Notes under the pieces: generated by a model | Database searches by the model: none | Seen by the model: the letters and a program-made list of their open reading frames with translations, nothing else | Told to the model about the DNA's origin: nothing | Shown here: positions 6,944 to 14,659 of the stretch, one piece after another | How the letters are laid out: each line of letters begins with the position of its first letter | How positions within the stretch are numbered: the first letter of the stretch is position 1 | Program-made: the position numbers and the translations under genes | Assembly (NCBI RefSeq): GCF_900112375.1 | Contig: NZ_FOLS01000051.1 | Span: forward strand, 1-38,298 | DNA from: Pseudomonas citronellolis | Lineage (GTDB): Bacteria; Pseudomonadota; Gammaproteobacteria; Pseudomonadales; Pseudomonadaceae | Length of the DNA: 38,298 bases | Direction: 5' to 3'

Positions 6944-8536
6944 ATGAGTTCTGCTTCGCCAAGAAAAACAAACGAGCAGGCCCGTCTGAACCCGATCGTG
7001 TTCTTCGGCTCCACCGCCCTGATCCTGGTTCTGACTGCCATCCTGATCTTCTTCCCGGACAGCGCCGGCGCCGCCCTGGCCCGCACCCAGGCCTGGCTGT
7101 CGCACAGCTTCGGCTGGTACTACATGCTGGCCATCGGGGCCTACCTGTTCTTCGTCGTGTGGGTCGCCTTCTCGCGCTACGGCACGCTGAAGCTCGGCGC
7201 CGACCATGAGAAGCCCGATTTCAGCTACGGCGCCTGGGCCGGCATGCTGTTCTCCTCGGGGATCGGCATCTCGCTGCTGTACTTCGCCGCGTCCGAGCCG
7301 ATCGACCACCTCTACCACCCGCCCGAAGGCGTCGCCGGCAGCCCGCAGGCGGCGCGCCAGGCGCTGCAGCTGACCTTCCTGCACTGGGGCCTGCACGGCT
7401 GGGCGATCTATGCCCTGGTCGGCCTGGCCGTGGGTTACTTCGCCTACCGCCACCGCCAGCCGCTGGCCCTGCGTTCGGCGCTGCTGCCGATCCTCGGCGA
7501 GCGCTGGGTGAAGGGCGCCGGCGGCCACGCAGTGGACATCTTCGGCATCTTCGTCACCCTGCTGGGCCTGGTCACCAACCTGGGGATCGGCGCGCTGCAG
7601 GTGTCCTCCGGCCTGGAATACCTGACCGGCATGGAGCACTCGAAGACCACGCTGCTGATCGTACTGCTGGTGATGAGCCTGGTGGCCACCCTGGCGGCGG
7701 TCTCCGGCATCGAGAAGGGCATCCGCCGGCTGTCCAACCTGAACATCGTGCTGTTCAGCTCGCTGCTGGTGTTCGTGCTGGTCTGCGGCTCGACCCTGGA
7801 GCTGCTCAACGGCTTCGTGCAGAACCTGGGCGACTATCTCAACGGGCTGATCCTCAAGACCTTCGACCTCTACGTCTACACCGGCGGCAGCGCCGCCAAG
7901 AGCGAGGAATGGCTGGGCCTATGGACCCTGTTCTACTGGGCCTGGTGGATTTCCTGGGCGCCCTTCGTCGGCATGTTCGTGGCGCGCATCTCCCGCGGGC
8001 GCACGGTGCGCGAGCTGGTCTGCGGCGTGCTGCTGATCCCGCTGGGCTTCACCCTGGCCTGGCTCTCGGTGTTCGGCAACAGCGCGCTGGACCTGGTGAT
8101 GAACCACGGCGCCGCCGACCTCGGCAAAGCCGCCCTGGAGCAGCCGTCGATGTCGATCTACCTGCTGCTGGAGCACTACCCCTTCGCCAAGGTGGTGATC
8201 GGCGTGTCGATCTTCGTCGGCTTCGTGCTGTTCCTCACCCCGGCGGACTCCGGCTCGGTGATGCTGGCCAACCTGTCCCGCGAGGGCGGCGACCTGGACG
8301 AGGACGCGCCGAACTGGCTGCGCATCCTCTGGTCGGCGATCGTCACCCTGGTGACCATCGGCCTGCTGTTCGCCGGCAACTTCACCGCCATGCAGACGGT
8401 GGTGGTGCTGGCCGGGCTGCCCTTCTCGGCGGTGCTGGTCCTGTTCATGTTCGGCCTGCACAAGGCCATGCGCGCCGACTACGAGCGCCTGCACGGCAAG
8501 CGCCCGGAGACCGGCGGCGAGCTGGCGGCCGGCTGA
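6944..8536 (+). CDS. betT: BCCT-family choline transporter BetT (short form)
   Basis: A 530-residue, 12-helix transporter of the betaine/choline/carnitine family, expected to bring choline into the cell using the ion gradient. The glycine motif SSGIGISLLYFAASEP (around residue 100) resembles the GIGI form of proton-coupled BetT rather than the GMGIG of sodium-coupled BetP. The family signature in helix 8 is WTLFYWAWWISWAPFVGMF followed by RGRT. The protein stops about 30 residues after the last helix, so it lacks the long cytoplasmic C-terminal tail of E. coli BetT (677 residues) that tunes activity to osmolarity. The leader is about 220 nt and the ribosome site is weak. Control by BetI is inferred from the operator. 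Confidence 0.93.
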   Translation: MSSASPRKTNEQARLNPIVFFGSTALILVLTAILIFFPDSAGAALARTQAWLSHSFGWYYMLAIGAYLFFVVWVAFSRYGTLKLGADHEKPDFSYGAWAGMLFSSGIGISLLYFAASEPIDHLYHPPEGVAGSPQAARQALQLTFLHWGLHGWAIYALVGLAVGYFAYRHRQPLALRSALLPILGERWVKGAGGHAVDIFGIFVTLLGLVTNLGIGALQVSSGLEYLTGMEHSKTTLLIVLLVMSLVATLAAVSGIEKGIRRLSNLNIVLFSSLLVFVLVCGSTLELLNGFVQNLGDYLNGLILKTFDLYVYTGGSAAKSEEWLGLWTLFYWAWWISWAPFVGMFVARISRGRTVRELVCGVLLIPLGFTLAWLSVFGNSALDLVMNHGAADLGKAALEQPSMSIYLLLEHYPFAKVVIGVSIFVGFVLFLTPADSGSVMLANLSREGGDLDEDAPNWLRILWSAIVTLVTIGLLFAGNFTAMQTVVVLAGLPFSAVLVLFMFGLHKAMRADYERLHGKRPETGGELAAG

Positions 8537-8597
8537 TCCAAGGCTCCCCGGTGGCGTCCCGCCCGACGCCACCTGCCTGCCCATGGCAGGCCCTTTC

Positions 8598-8625
8598 GCC
8601 CGGCCCTCGCGCCGGGCTTTCTTTT
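8598..8625 (+). terminator. Rho-independent terminator of betT
   Basis: Stem GCCCGGC / GCCGGGC with a 6-base loop is followed by TTTCTTTT. It lies 61 bases after the betT stop codon. Confidence 0.85.
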
Positions 8626-8638
8626 AGCTCCGGCTCTT

Positions 8639-8708
8639 CGTAGGAGCGAGCTTGCTCGCGAATCCTCTCGGCACGCGGCCCGTTCGCAAGCAAGCTCGCT
8701 CCTACGAA
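8639..8708. repeat. REP doublet (inverted pair)
   Basis: A forward REP (TAGGAGCGAGCTTGCTCGCG) and an inverted copy ending TCGCTCCTACGAA are separated by about 20 bases. It sits between the betT terminator and the DUF308 gene. The second copy has CGCAAG instead of CGCGAG. Confidence 0.92.
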
Positions 8709-8765
8709 AAGCGTCCTCTGGCGCGGGGCTGCTATGGTTTCTGGCGAACCCCGCTGGAGAAACCC

Positions 8766-9326
8766 ATGAACGATCATCCCCTGTGGCAAGCCCTGGGCCG
8801 GCACTGGAAATGGATCGCCCTGCGCGGCGTGGCCGCGGTGCTGTTCGGCGTGCTGGCCATCGCCTGGCCGGGCATCGCCCTCACCGTGCTGGTCATCGTC
8901 TGGGGCGCCTACGCCTTCGTCGACGGCGTGTTCACCCTGATCGCCGCGGCCAGCATGCGCGAGTCGCAACGGCCGATCTGGCCGCTGTGGCTGGTCGGCG
9001 CGCTGGGCGTGCTGGCTGGGCTGGTGGCGCTCTTCTGGCCGGCGCTGACGGCGCTGGGCCTGCTGATGCTGATCGCCGGCTGGGCGCTGGCCACCGGCGT
9101 GCTGCAGATCATCGCCGCCTTCCGCCTGCGCAGGAGCCTGGCCAACGAATGGTGGCTGGGGCTGTCGGGCGCGCTGTCGGTGCTGTTCGGCGTGCTGATG
9201 ATCGCCAACCCCGGCGCCGGCGCGGTGGCGGTGGTCTGGGTGATCGGCGCCTACGCGCTGTTCTTCGGCGTGCTGCTGATCCTGCTCGCGCTGCGCCTGC
9301 GCAAGACCTCGACCTTCGATGCCTGA
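8766..9326 (+). CDS. DUF308 / HdeD-family membrane protein
   Basis: A 186-residue protein with six predicted membrane helices arranged as three similar pairs. Segments such as GVAAVLFGVLAIAWPGIAL and SGALSVLFGVLMIANPGAG show the typical repeat of the HdeD/DUF308 family. HdeD is tied to acid resistance in E. coli, but the function of most members is unknown. ATG 8766 follows GGAGA. A reading that starts further left runs through the REP doublet and is spurious. Its stop codon overlaps the start of the next small gene by 8 bases, so the two are probably translated together. Confidence 0.85.
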   Translation: MNDHPLWQALGRHWKWIALRGVAAVLFGVLAIAWPGIALTVLVIVWGAYAFVDGVFTLIAAASMRESQRPIWPLWLVGALGVLAGLVALFWPALTALGLLMLIAGWALATGVLQIIAAFRLRRSLANEWWLGLSGALSVLFGVLMIANPGAGAVAVVWVIGAYALFFGVLLILLALRLRKTSTFDA

Positions 9327-9495
9327 AGCGCGCGACTGGTGCCTGTGGCGCCTGGACGACAACGGCAACCGCTTCGTCGTGCGCCGCGACCTGAGCCGCG
9401 ACGAAGCCGAGGCCCTGGCTCTTGAGTACCAGGGCCGCGGGCACAGCCAGACCTACTGGGCCGAGCGCGAGGAAAAGCCCCGAGGCTCTTCGTAG
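9319..9495 (+). CDS. Small conserved-looking protein (58 aa), SPOR-like composition
   Basis: A 58-residue soluble, charged protein beginning MPEARDWCLWRLDDNGN. The segments WCLWRLDDNGN, DEAEALALEYQGRGH and TYWAER look like small Pseudomonas proteins sometimes annotated as SPOR-domain-like, and I do not know a function. The ATG overlaps the end of the DUF308 gene, which argues for translational coupling. Codon use is like its neighbours. The last two codons, TCG TAG, belong to a REP copy, so the native C-terminus may have been changed when the REP arrived. Confidence 0.7.
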   Translation: MPEARDWCLWRLDDNGNRFVVRRDLSRDEAEALALEYQGRGHSQTYWAEREEKPRGSS

Positions 9496-9560
9496 GAGCG
9501 AGCTTGCTCGCGAATGGCCTCGCGACGAAACAGGTTCGCGAGCAAGCTCGCTCCTACGAA
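9491..9560. repeat. REP doublet that supplies two stop codons
   Basis: A forward REP at 9491-9514 and an inverted REP at 9535-9560 are separated by 20 bases. The TAG in the forward copy (9493-9495) ends the 58-residue gene. The TAG read from the inverted copy (9554-9556, minus strand) ends the MocR-type regulator gene. Confidence 0.93.
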
Positions 9561-11020
9561 AGCGGGAGGTGCCAGGCCTTGCGCAGGGCCTTCAGGGCTT
9601 CGGCTATGCGCGCCTCGGGCACGGCGGCGAAGCCCATGACCAGGCCGGCGCGCTCGTCTTCAGGCTCCGTCGACTCGGGCAGCCAGTAGTCGCTCAGCGC
9701 GTTGACCTCCACCCCGGCCTGCAACGCGCGCGCCACCAGCCAGCGCTCGCGCTCGCGGCTTTCCACCCGCACGCACAGGTGCAGCCCCGCCTCCACCGGC
9801 GGCATGGGCGCGCAGCCGGGCACCTCCGGCCAGCCGCGCAGCAGGGCGTCGCGCCGCGCCCGGGCGGCCCGGCGCATGCGCCGCACGTGGCGCTGGAAGT
9901 GGCCTTCGGCGATGAAGTCGGCCATCACCCGCTGGGTGCCGACCTCCGAATGCCGCACGTCGAGGGCGCGACGGCGGGCGAAGGCCTCGGCCAGGGCCGG
10001 CGGCACCACCAGGTAGCCCAGGCGCAGCGCGGGGAAGGCGATCTTGCAGAAGGTGCCGACGTAGAGCACGCGCTGCTGGCGGTCGAGCGCCGCCAGCGGC
10101 ATCAGCGGGGTGCCGGCGTAGCGGTACTCGCCGTCGTAGTCGTCCTCGACTATCCAGCCGCCGCTGCGCTCGGCCCACTCCAGCAGAGCCAGGCGCCGCG
10201 CCAGCGACAGGGTGACGCCGGTGGGGTACTGGTGCGAGGAGGTGAGGTAGACCAGCCGGCAGTCCGGCAGCTCGCGCAGTTGCTCGGTGCGCAGGCCCTC
10301 CCCGTCCACCGCCACCCCGTGCAGGTGCGCGCCGGCAGTGGCGAAGGCATGGCCAGCGGCGCGGTAGCCGGGGTTCTCGATGGCCGCGTGGTCGCCCTCG
10401 GCGAGCAGCACCTGGGCGCACAGGGCGATAGCCTGCTGCGCGCCGCTGGTGACTATTATCTGCCCCGCCTCGCAATGCAGGCCGCGCGCGCTGCGCAGGT
10501 AGGCGGCGATCAGCTCGCGCAGGCGCCATTCGCCGGCGGCGTCGCCATAGCCCAGGCAGTCCGCCGGCGGCTCGCGCCAGAAACGCGCCTGCAACCGCGC
10601 CCAGGTCTCGAAGGGGAACAGGTCGAAGGCCGGCACGCCGACGCGGAAGGCCCGCGGCGCACCTTGCGGCGGCCTGGGCAGGTGGTGCCGTTGCAGGCGT
10701 TCCAGCGCCGCCACCTCGGGCACCTTGCCGGGTTGCGGGGTGGGCGCGCTGCGTGGCTGCACGCGTTCGGCGACGTAGGTGCCATCGCCGGTGCGGCCTT
10801 CGATGTAGCCCTCGGCGTAGAGCTGCTCGTAGGCGCGCACCACGGTGTTGCGCGACACACCCAGGGCGGCGGCCAGGTCACGGCTGGCCGGCAGCCGCGA
10901 GCGCGCGGCGAGGCGGCCGTCGAGGATGCGTTCGCGCAGCGCCTGGAACAGCTGCTGGCCCAGCCCCCTGGCAGGGTCCAGGCGGATGCCGGACGGATCG
11001 AAAGGCAGCGGGGCGTTCAT
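9554..11020 (-). CDS. MocR/PdxR-type regulator (GntR domain plus aminotransferase fold)
   Basis: A 488-residue protein with a GntR winged helix at about residues 15-80 (RLPASRDLAAALGVSRNTVV) joined by a proline-rich linker to a fold-type I aminotransferase domain. The PLP-binding lysine is Lys326 in GTFCKIAFPALRLGYL, and the Asp in VEDDYDGEY also fits the family. Such regulators sense PLP or an amine and often control the adjacent divergent gene, here a GNAT acetyltransferase. ATG 11020 has GGAG 9 bases upstream. An in-frame ATG at 11056 would add 12 residues with no domain role. The ligand is unknown. PdxR (vitamin B6 control) is less likely because no pdx genes are nearby. Its TAG stop lies in a REP. 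Confidence 0.88.
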   Translation of the reverse strand: MNAPLPFDPSGIRLDPARGLGQQLFQALRERILDGRLAARSRLPASRDLAAALGVSRNTVVRAYEQLYAEGYIEGRTGDGTYVAERVQPRSAPTPQPGKVPEVAALERLQRHHLPRPPQGAPRAFRVGVPAFDLFPFETWARLQARFWREPPADCLGYGDAAGEWRLRELIAAYLRSARGLHCEAGQIIVTSGAQQAIALCAQVLLAEGDHAAIENPGYRAAGHAFATAGAHLHGVAVDGEGLRTEQLRELPDCRLVYLTSSHQYPTGVTLSLARRLALLEWAERSGGWIVEDDYDGEYRYAGTPLMPLAALDRQQRVLYVGTFCKIAFPALRLGYLVVPPALAEAFARRRALDVRHSEVGTQRVMADFIAEGHFQRHVRRMRRAARARRDALLRGWPEVPGCAPMPPVEAGLHLCVRVESRERERWLVARALQAGVEVNALSDYWLPESTEPEDERAGLVMGFAAVPEARIAEALKALRKAWHLPLS

Positions 11021-11044
11021 GGCGGGCTCCGGAAATGGCTCCTC

Positions 11045-11082
11045 GAATTGGACCATGAATGGCTCTTTAGCGGAACCAATTC
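11045..11082. promoter_or_regulatory. Inverted repeat between the MocR gene and the acetyltransferase gene
   Basis: GAATTGG (11045-11051) and CCAATTC (11076-11082) form a perfect 7-bp inverted repeat with a 24-base spacer in the divergent promoter region. Paired sites about three helical turns apart are usual for MocR regulators, so this is a candidate operator. Confidence 0.45.
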
Positions 11083-11125
11083 CCGCTCTAGTCTGGAGCC
11101 AGACCCCAAGGACAAAGGCCATCCC

Positions 11126-11575
11126 ATGACCGCACCGCTCGAAATCCGCCTCGTCAGCGCCGACGATCACGCCGCCTGGCTGCCGCTCTGGCAGGGCTAC
11201 CAGCGCTTCTACAAGACCGTGATCGACGACGCCACCAGCGCCGTCACCTGGCAGCGCTTCCTCGACCCCGCCGAGCCCATGCACGCCGCCCTCGCCTGGC
11301 GCGACGGCGAGGCCATCGGCATGGTCCACTACATCTTCCACCGCTCCTGCTGGACCCAGGGCGACTACGTCTACCTGCAGGACCTCTACGTCCACGAAGG
11401 CCTGCGCGGCGGCGGCGTCGGCCGCGAGCTGATCGAGCACGTCTACGCCGCGGCCCGTGAGGCCGGTGCCTCGCGGGTGCACTGGCTGACCCACGAGACC
11501 AATACCGACGCCATGCACCTGTACGACCGGATCGCCGACCGCTCCGGCTTCGTGCAGTACCGCAAGATCCTCTGA
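11126..11575 (+). CDS. GNAT family N-acetyltransferase
   Basis: A 149-residue single-domain GNAT. The acetyl-CoA binding motif A is DLYVHEGLRGGGVGRELIEHVYAAA (residues about 89-113) with the R-x-x-G-x-G/A pattern. The C-terminal HWLTHETNTDAMHLYDRIADRSGFVQY matches motif B. The acceptor substrate is unknown, and small amines are common for this type. ATG 11126 follows AAGG. It is divergent from the MocR-type regulator, which probably controls it, and lies 13 bases ahead of a second acetyltransferase gene. Confidence 0.88.
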   Translation: MTAPLEIRLVSADDHAAWLPLWQGYQRFYKTVIDDATSAVTWQRFLDPAEPMHAALAWRDGEAIGMVHYIFHRSCWTQGDYVYLQDLYVHEGLRGGGVGRELIEHVYAAAREAGASRVHWLTHETNTDAMHLYDRIADRSGFVQYRKIL

Positions 11576-11588
11576 CCGGAGCGCGACC

Positions 11589-12272
11589 ATGACCGACGCC
11601 CAACCCGCCCTGCACTGGCAACCGGTGCCCGCCCCGGCCCGGGAAACCCTGAACGGCTGCTACCTCGACCTGGAGCCGCTGGACGCCGCGCGCCACGGCG
11701 ACGACCTGTGGGAAGCCCTGCAAGGCCCGGAATCCGACCCCGTGCTATGGGACTACCTGCCCTACGGCCCCTTCCCCGAGCGTGCCACCTTCGACGCCTG
11801 GATCGCCGGCAACGCCGCCAGCGCCGACCCGCAGTTCTACGCCGTGCGCGAACGCAACAGCGGCCGCGTCACCGGCCTGCTGAGCTTCCTGCGCATCACC
11901 CCCAAGGACGGCCTGATCGAGATCGGCCACATCGCCTTCGGCCGCGTCATGCAGCGCAGCCCGGCCTCCACCGAGGCGGTGTACCTGCTGGCCCGGCGCG
12001 CCTTCGAGCTGGGCTACCGGCGCCTGGAGTGGAAGTGCAACGCGCTGAACGCCCGCTCCATGCGCGCCGCCGAGCGCCTGGGCTTCACCTACGAGGGCAC
12101 CTTCCGCCAGCACATGGTGATCAAGGACCGCAACCGCGACAGCGCCTGGTTCTCCATCCTCGACAGCGAGTGGCCGGTGCGCCAGGCGGCCTTCGAAGCC
12201 TGGCTCGACGCGGCCAACTTCGACGCCCAGGGGCGCCAGAAGCGCGGCCTGGAAAGCCTGCGCCAGGGCTGA
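11589..12272 (+). CDS. RimJ/RimL-like GNAT acetyltransferase
   Basis: A 227-residue member of the Acetyltransf_3 group that includes RimJ, RimL and SpeG. Recognisable parts are YLDLEPLDAARHGDDLWEAL at the N-terminus and the central AFGRVMQRSPASTEAVYLLARRAFELGYRRLEWKC core. It ends with NALNARSMRAAERLGFTYEGTFRQH, the usual acetyl-CoA site of this group. It is 13 bases behind the first GNAT gene with a GGAG ribosome site, so the two likely share a transcript. The substrate (a protein N-terminus or a small molecule) cannot be decided from sequence. Confidence 0.87.
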   Translation: MTDAQPALHWQPVPAPARETLNGCYLDLEPLDAARHGDDLWEALQGPESDPVLWDYLPYGPFPERATFDAWIAGNAASADPQFYAVRERNSGRVTGLLSFLRITPKDGLIEIGHIAFGRVMQRSPASTEAVYLLARRAFELGYRRLEWKCNALNARSMRAAERLGFTYEGTFRQHMVIKDRNRDSAWFSILDSEWPVRQAAFEAWLDAANFDAQGRQKRGLESLRQG

Positions 12273-12355
12273 AAAAAGCCTTTTCGGGGAACTGCCCGGC
12301 CGCCGGGGGATCGGTGATACTGAATCCTTTCCCCTTGCTGTGCCGGAGGCCCCCC

Positions 12356-13267
12356 ATGAGCAGCCCATACACCACTCCCCGCGTCGAACAGACCACCATC
12401 GACGAGCTGCCCTGCTGGCGCATCCACACCGAGTTCGGCGAAGCGCTGATCGCCCAGCAGGGCGCCCAGTTGCTCAGCTACCAGCCCCACGAGCAGCCTC
12501 CGCTGGTGTGGCTCAGCGAGCAGGCCGGCTACAAGCGCAGCCAGTCCCTGCGCGGCGGCGTGCCGGTGTGCTGGCCGTGGTTCGGCGACCTGGCGCGCAA
12601 CCCGGTGCAGGTGCGCACCGAATACGCAGGCGACCAGCCGCCGGCCCACGGCCTGGTACGCGGCATCGACTGGCAACTGGAGGACATCGCCGACGAACAG
12701 GGCGCGCTGGCCGTGCACTGGAAGCTCGACGCCCAGCATGGCCTGCCGGGCTGGGCCCACTCCGCCGAACTGAGCCTGGTGATGCGCTTCGGCGAACGCC
12801 TGGGCCTGGAACTGACCACCCGCAACCTCGGCGACAAGCCGCTGGCCCTGAGCCAGGCGCTGCACACCTACTTCGCCGTCAGCGACGTTCGCCAGGTGAG
12901 CGTCGACGGCCTGCAGGGCTGCCGCTACATCGAGACGCTGGAGAACTGGGAGGAACGCCGCCAGGACGGCCTGGTGCGCATCCAGGGCGAGACCGACCGC
13001 ATCTACCTGGACGTCGACCGGCCCCTGGTGATCCGCGACCCGCAGTGGCAGCGCGGCATCCACATCCAGGCCGGGCACTCGCGCTCGGCGGTGCTGTGGA
13101 ACCCCTGGGTGGACAAGGCGCAACGCCTGTCGCAGTTCGCCGACGATGCCTGGCAGCGGATGTTGTGCATCGAGACGGCAAGGGTCTGGGACGACGTGCT
13201 GAGCGTGGCGCCGGGGCGTAGCGAGACGATGAGCGTGGAGATCTGGAGCGAGGGGCTGGAGGGTTAG
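12356..13267 (+). CDS. yeaD: D-hexose-6-phosphate mutarotase (YeaD family)
   Basis: A 303-residue beta-sandwich protein of the aldose-1-epimerase superfamily, YeaD branch. It speeds interconversion of alpha and beta anomers of hexose 6-phosphates. Recognisable parts are GAQLLSYQPH, RGGVPVCWPWFG (about residues 65-76), HGLVRG containing a family His, and ALHTYFAVSD with a second conserved His. The C-terminal VLWNPWVDKA and DDAWQRMLCIETA complete the family pattern. ATG 12356 has a GGAGG site. An 83-base gap separates it from the GNAT gene, with a possible -10 GATACT near 12316, so it may have its own promoter. Confidence 0.92.
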   Translation: MSSPYTTPRVEQTTIDELPCWRIHTEFGEALIAQQGAQLLSYQPHEQPPLVWLSEQAGYKRSQSLRGGVPVCWPWFGDLARNPVQVRTEYAGDQPPAHGLVRGIDWQLEDIADEQGALAVHWKLDAQHGLPGWAHSAELSLVMRFGERLGLELTTRNLGDKPLALSQALHTYFAVSDVRQVSVDGLQGCRYIETLENWEERRQDGLVRIQGETDRIYLDVDRPLVIRDPQWQRGIHIQAGHSRSAVLWNPWVDKAQRLSQFADDAWQRMLCIETARVWDDVLSVAPGRSETMSVEIWSEGLEG

Positions 13268-13281
13268 GGCCGCGCTTTCTT

Positions 13282-13586
13282 TTCGTAGGAGCGAGCTTGC
13301 TCGCGAACCGGGTTTCCTGGTGGCTTCGGTGCTTGGCCTGAAGAGCGCCCTCTCCCTAACCCTCTCCCTGAAGGGAGAGGGGACCGTTGGGCAGACGCTG
13401 ATGCTTTGGAGTCAGCCGGCTAGCACAGAGATTGCCGGCTGAAACCATTCCTTCTCTCGGCACGGACAAGCCCCCTCTCCCTTCGGAGCGGGGCGCGCAG
13501 CCAGGGCTGGGGAGAGGGAACGGAGTCAATCCGAAACACCAATACTTCCGGGAAACACCGTTCGCGAGCAAGCTCGCTCCTACGAA
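13282..13586 (+). repeat. Composite palindromic repeat, full copy
   Basis: The order from left is a forward REP (13284-13307), CCCTCTCCCTAACCCTCTCC with a GGGAGAGGGG hairpin, CAGCCGGC, its inverse GCCGGCTG, an inverted CCCTCTCCC / GGGAGAGGG arm, and an inverted REP (13561-13586). The second inner arm has been changed to TTCGGAGCGGGGCGCGCAGC. This fills the gap between the mutarotase and DUF3299 genes. No gene is visible in it. Confidence 0.9.
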
Positions 13587-13602
13587 GAGCGAAGAGCCAG
13601 GC

Positions 13603-14145
13603 CTACAGATCACTATCCTGCACAGCCCGCACCTTGGCCTCGTCCATCGCATAGGCCGCATCCGCCATGTCGTTGCTGACCTTCTCCACCTTCAGCTTGC
13701 CGGTCACCCACAGCGGGCTGTAGATGTCGTCGATCTTCATGCCCTTGGGGTAGCGCACCAGCACGATCTGGTTCGGCGGCGGCGGCGGTACGTGGATGCA
13801 GGCGCCCGGGTAGGGCACCAGGAAGAATTCGGTGACGCGGCCCTTGGCGTCGTTCTCCAGGGGCACCGGATAGCCGCCGAGGCGGATCTGCTTGCCGTCC
13901 AGCGCGGCGACCGTCTTGGTCGAGAACATCACCTGCGGCAGCTTGCCCTTCTGCTTCAGGCCGCCCTGTTTCTGGGTGAAGGTGCCGGCGGCTTCCGGGC
14001 TGTTGTGGTCGATCTCGGGCATTTCCTCCAGCGCCTTGCGGTCGCTGGGCGGCATCAGTTGCAGCCAGTCGGTTTCCGGGATGTCGGCGGCATGGGCCAG
14101 GCCGGTGAGCAGCACGAGGCTGCAGGCAAGCAGGGTACGGCGCAT
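13603..14145 (-). CDS. Secreted DUF3299 protein
   Basis: A 180-residue protein with a clear signal peptide (MRRTLLACSLVLLTGLAHA, cleaved before ADIPETDW), so it acts in the periplasm. The central GGYPVPLE, VTEFFLVPYPGACIHVPPPPPNQIV region, with one Cys-x-His and a run of prolines, is diagnostic of DUF3299. Function is unknown. Members often occur beside ABC-type or metal-related exporters, but no such neighbour is present here. The ATG at 14145 is chosen because it starts the signal peptide directly. The stop lies 17 bases from a composite repeat. Confidence 0.85.
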   Translation of the reverse strand: MRRTLLACSLVLLTGLAHAADIPETDWLQLMPPSDRKALEEMPEIDHNSPEAAGTFTQKQGGLKQKGKLPQVMFSTKTVAALDGKQIRLGGYPVPLENDAKGRVTEFFLVPYPGACIHVPPPPPNQIVLVRYPKGMKIDDIYSPLWVTGKLKVEKVSNDMADAAYAMDEAKVRAVQDSDL

Positions 14146-14301
14146 GAATGGGCTCTCGGGCGCCGGCAGCGGGCGCCCACGCAACGGGAAGACGGCGGAT
14201 GACCTTCACCGCCCGCCCGGGCCGGGCGAGCGGGAATCGGCGCACATTCTTGGGGATCGCCGGGCAAATGACCAGCGCGAAGCGCTACCCGGCGTAGAGC
14301 C

Positions 14302-14547
14302 TCAGTTCTTCTTCACGAAGGCGTAGATGACCAGCAGGATCACCGCGCCGACCACCGCGCCGATGAACCCGGCGGTCTGCCCGGCCTGGTAGATGCCCAA
14401 GGCCTGGCCGCCATAGGTGGCCAGCAGCGAGCCGCCGATGCCCAGCAGAATGGTCATGATCCAGCCCATGCTGTCGTCCCCCGGCTTCAGGAAACGGGCG
14501 ATGAGGCCGACGATCAGGCCGATGACGATGGTTCCGATTAAACCCAT
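14302..14547 (-). CDS. GlsB/YeaQ/YmgE family membrane protein
   Basis: An 81-residue protein with three hydrophobic helices. The sequence GLIGTIVIGLIVGLIARFLKPG, then a glycine-rich GWIMTILLGIGGSLLA and a final AVVGAVILLVIYAFVKK, match this family of small stress-associated inner-membrane proteins of unknown mechanism. The ATG at 14547 has a very good ribosome site (AGGAGG, 9 bases away), which predicts high expression. It lies downstream of purK on the same strand, with about 110 bases between. Confidence 0.9.
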   Translation of the reverse strand: MGLIGTIVIGLIVGLIARFLKPGDDSMGWIMTILLGIGGSLLATYGGQALGIYQAGQTAGFIGAVVGAVILLVIYAFVKKN

Positions 14548-14659
14548 GGCTTTCCCTCCTGTGGGTGGACGCGCCAACCGGCGCGTCCTTGTCTGACAGT
14601 GTAGGAAAGCCTGGCGTTCCGCGCGGCCGCCCGCCATGAGAAGCGGGCGGCCGAGCGCG

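Noticed and set aside
7909..8643. Plus-strand frame overlapping the 3' half of betT
   Set aside because: Out-of-frame shadow of the transporter with Arg/Ala/Gly-rich composition.
13282..13586. CRISPR array, suggested by repeated CCCTCTCCC units
   Set aside because: Repeats are inverted and nested, not direct with uniform spacers, and no cas genes are present.
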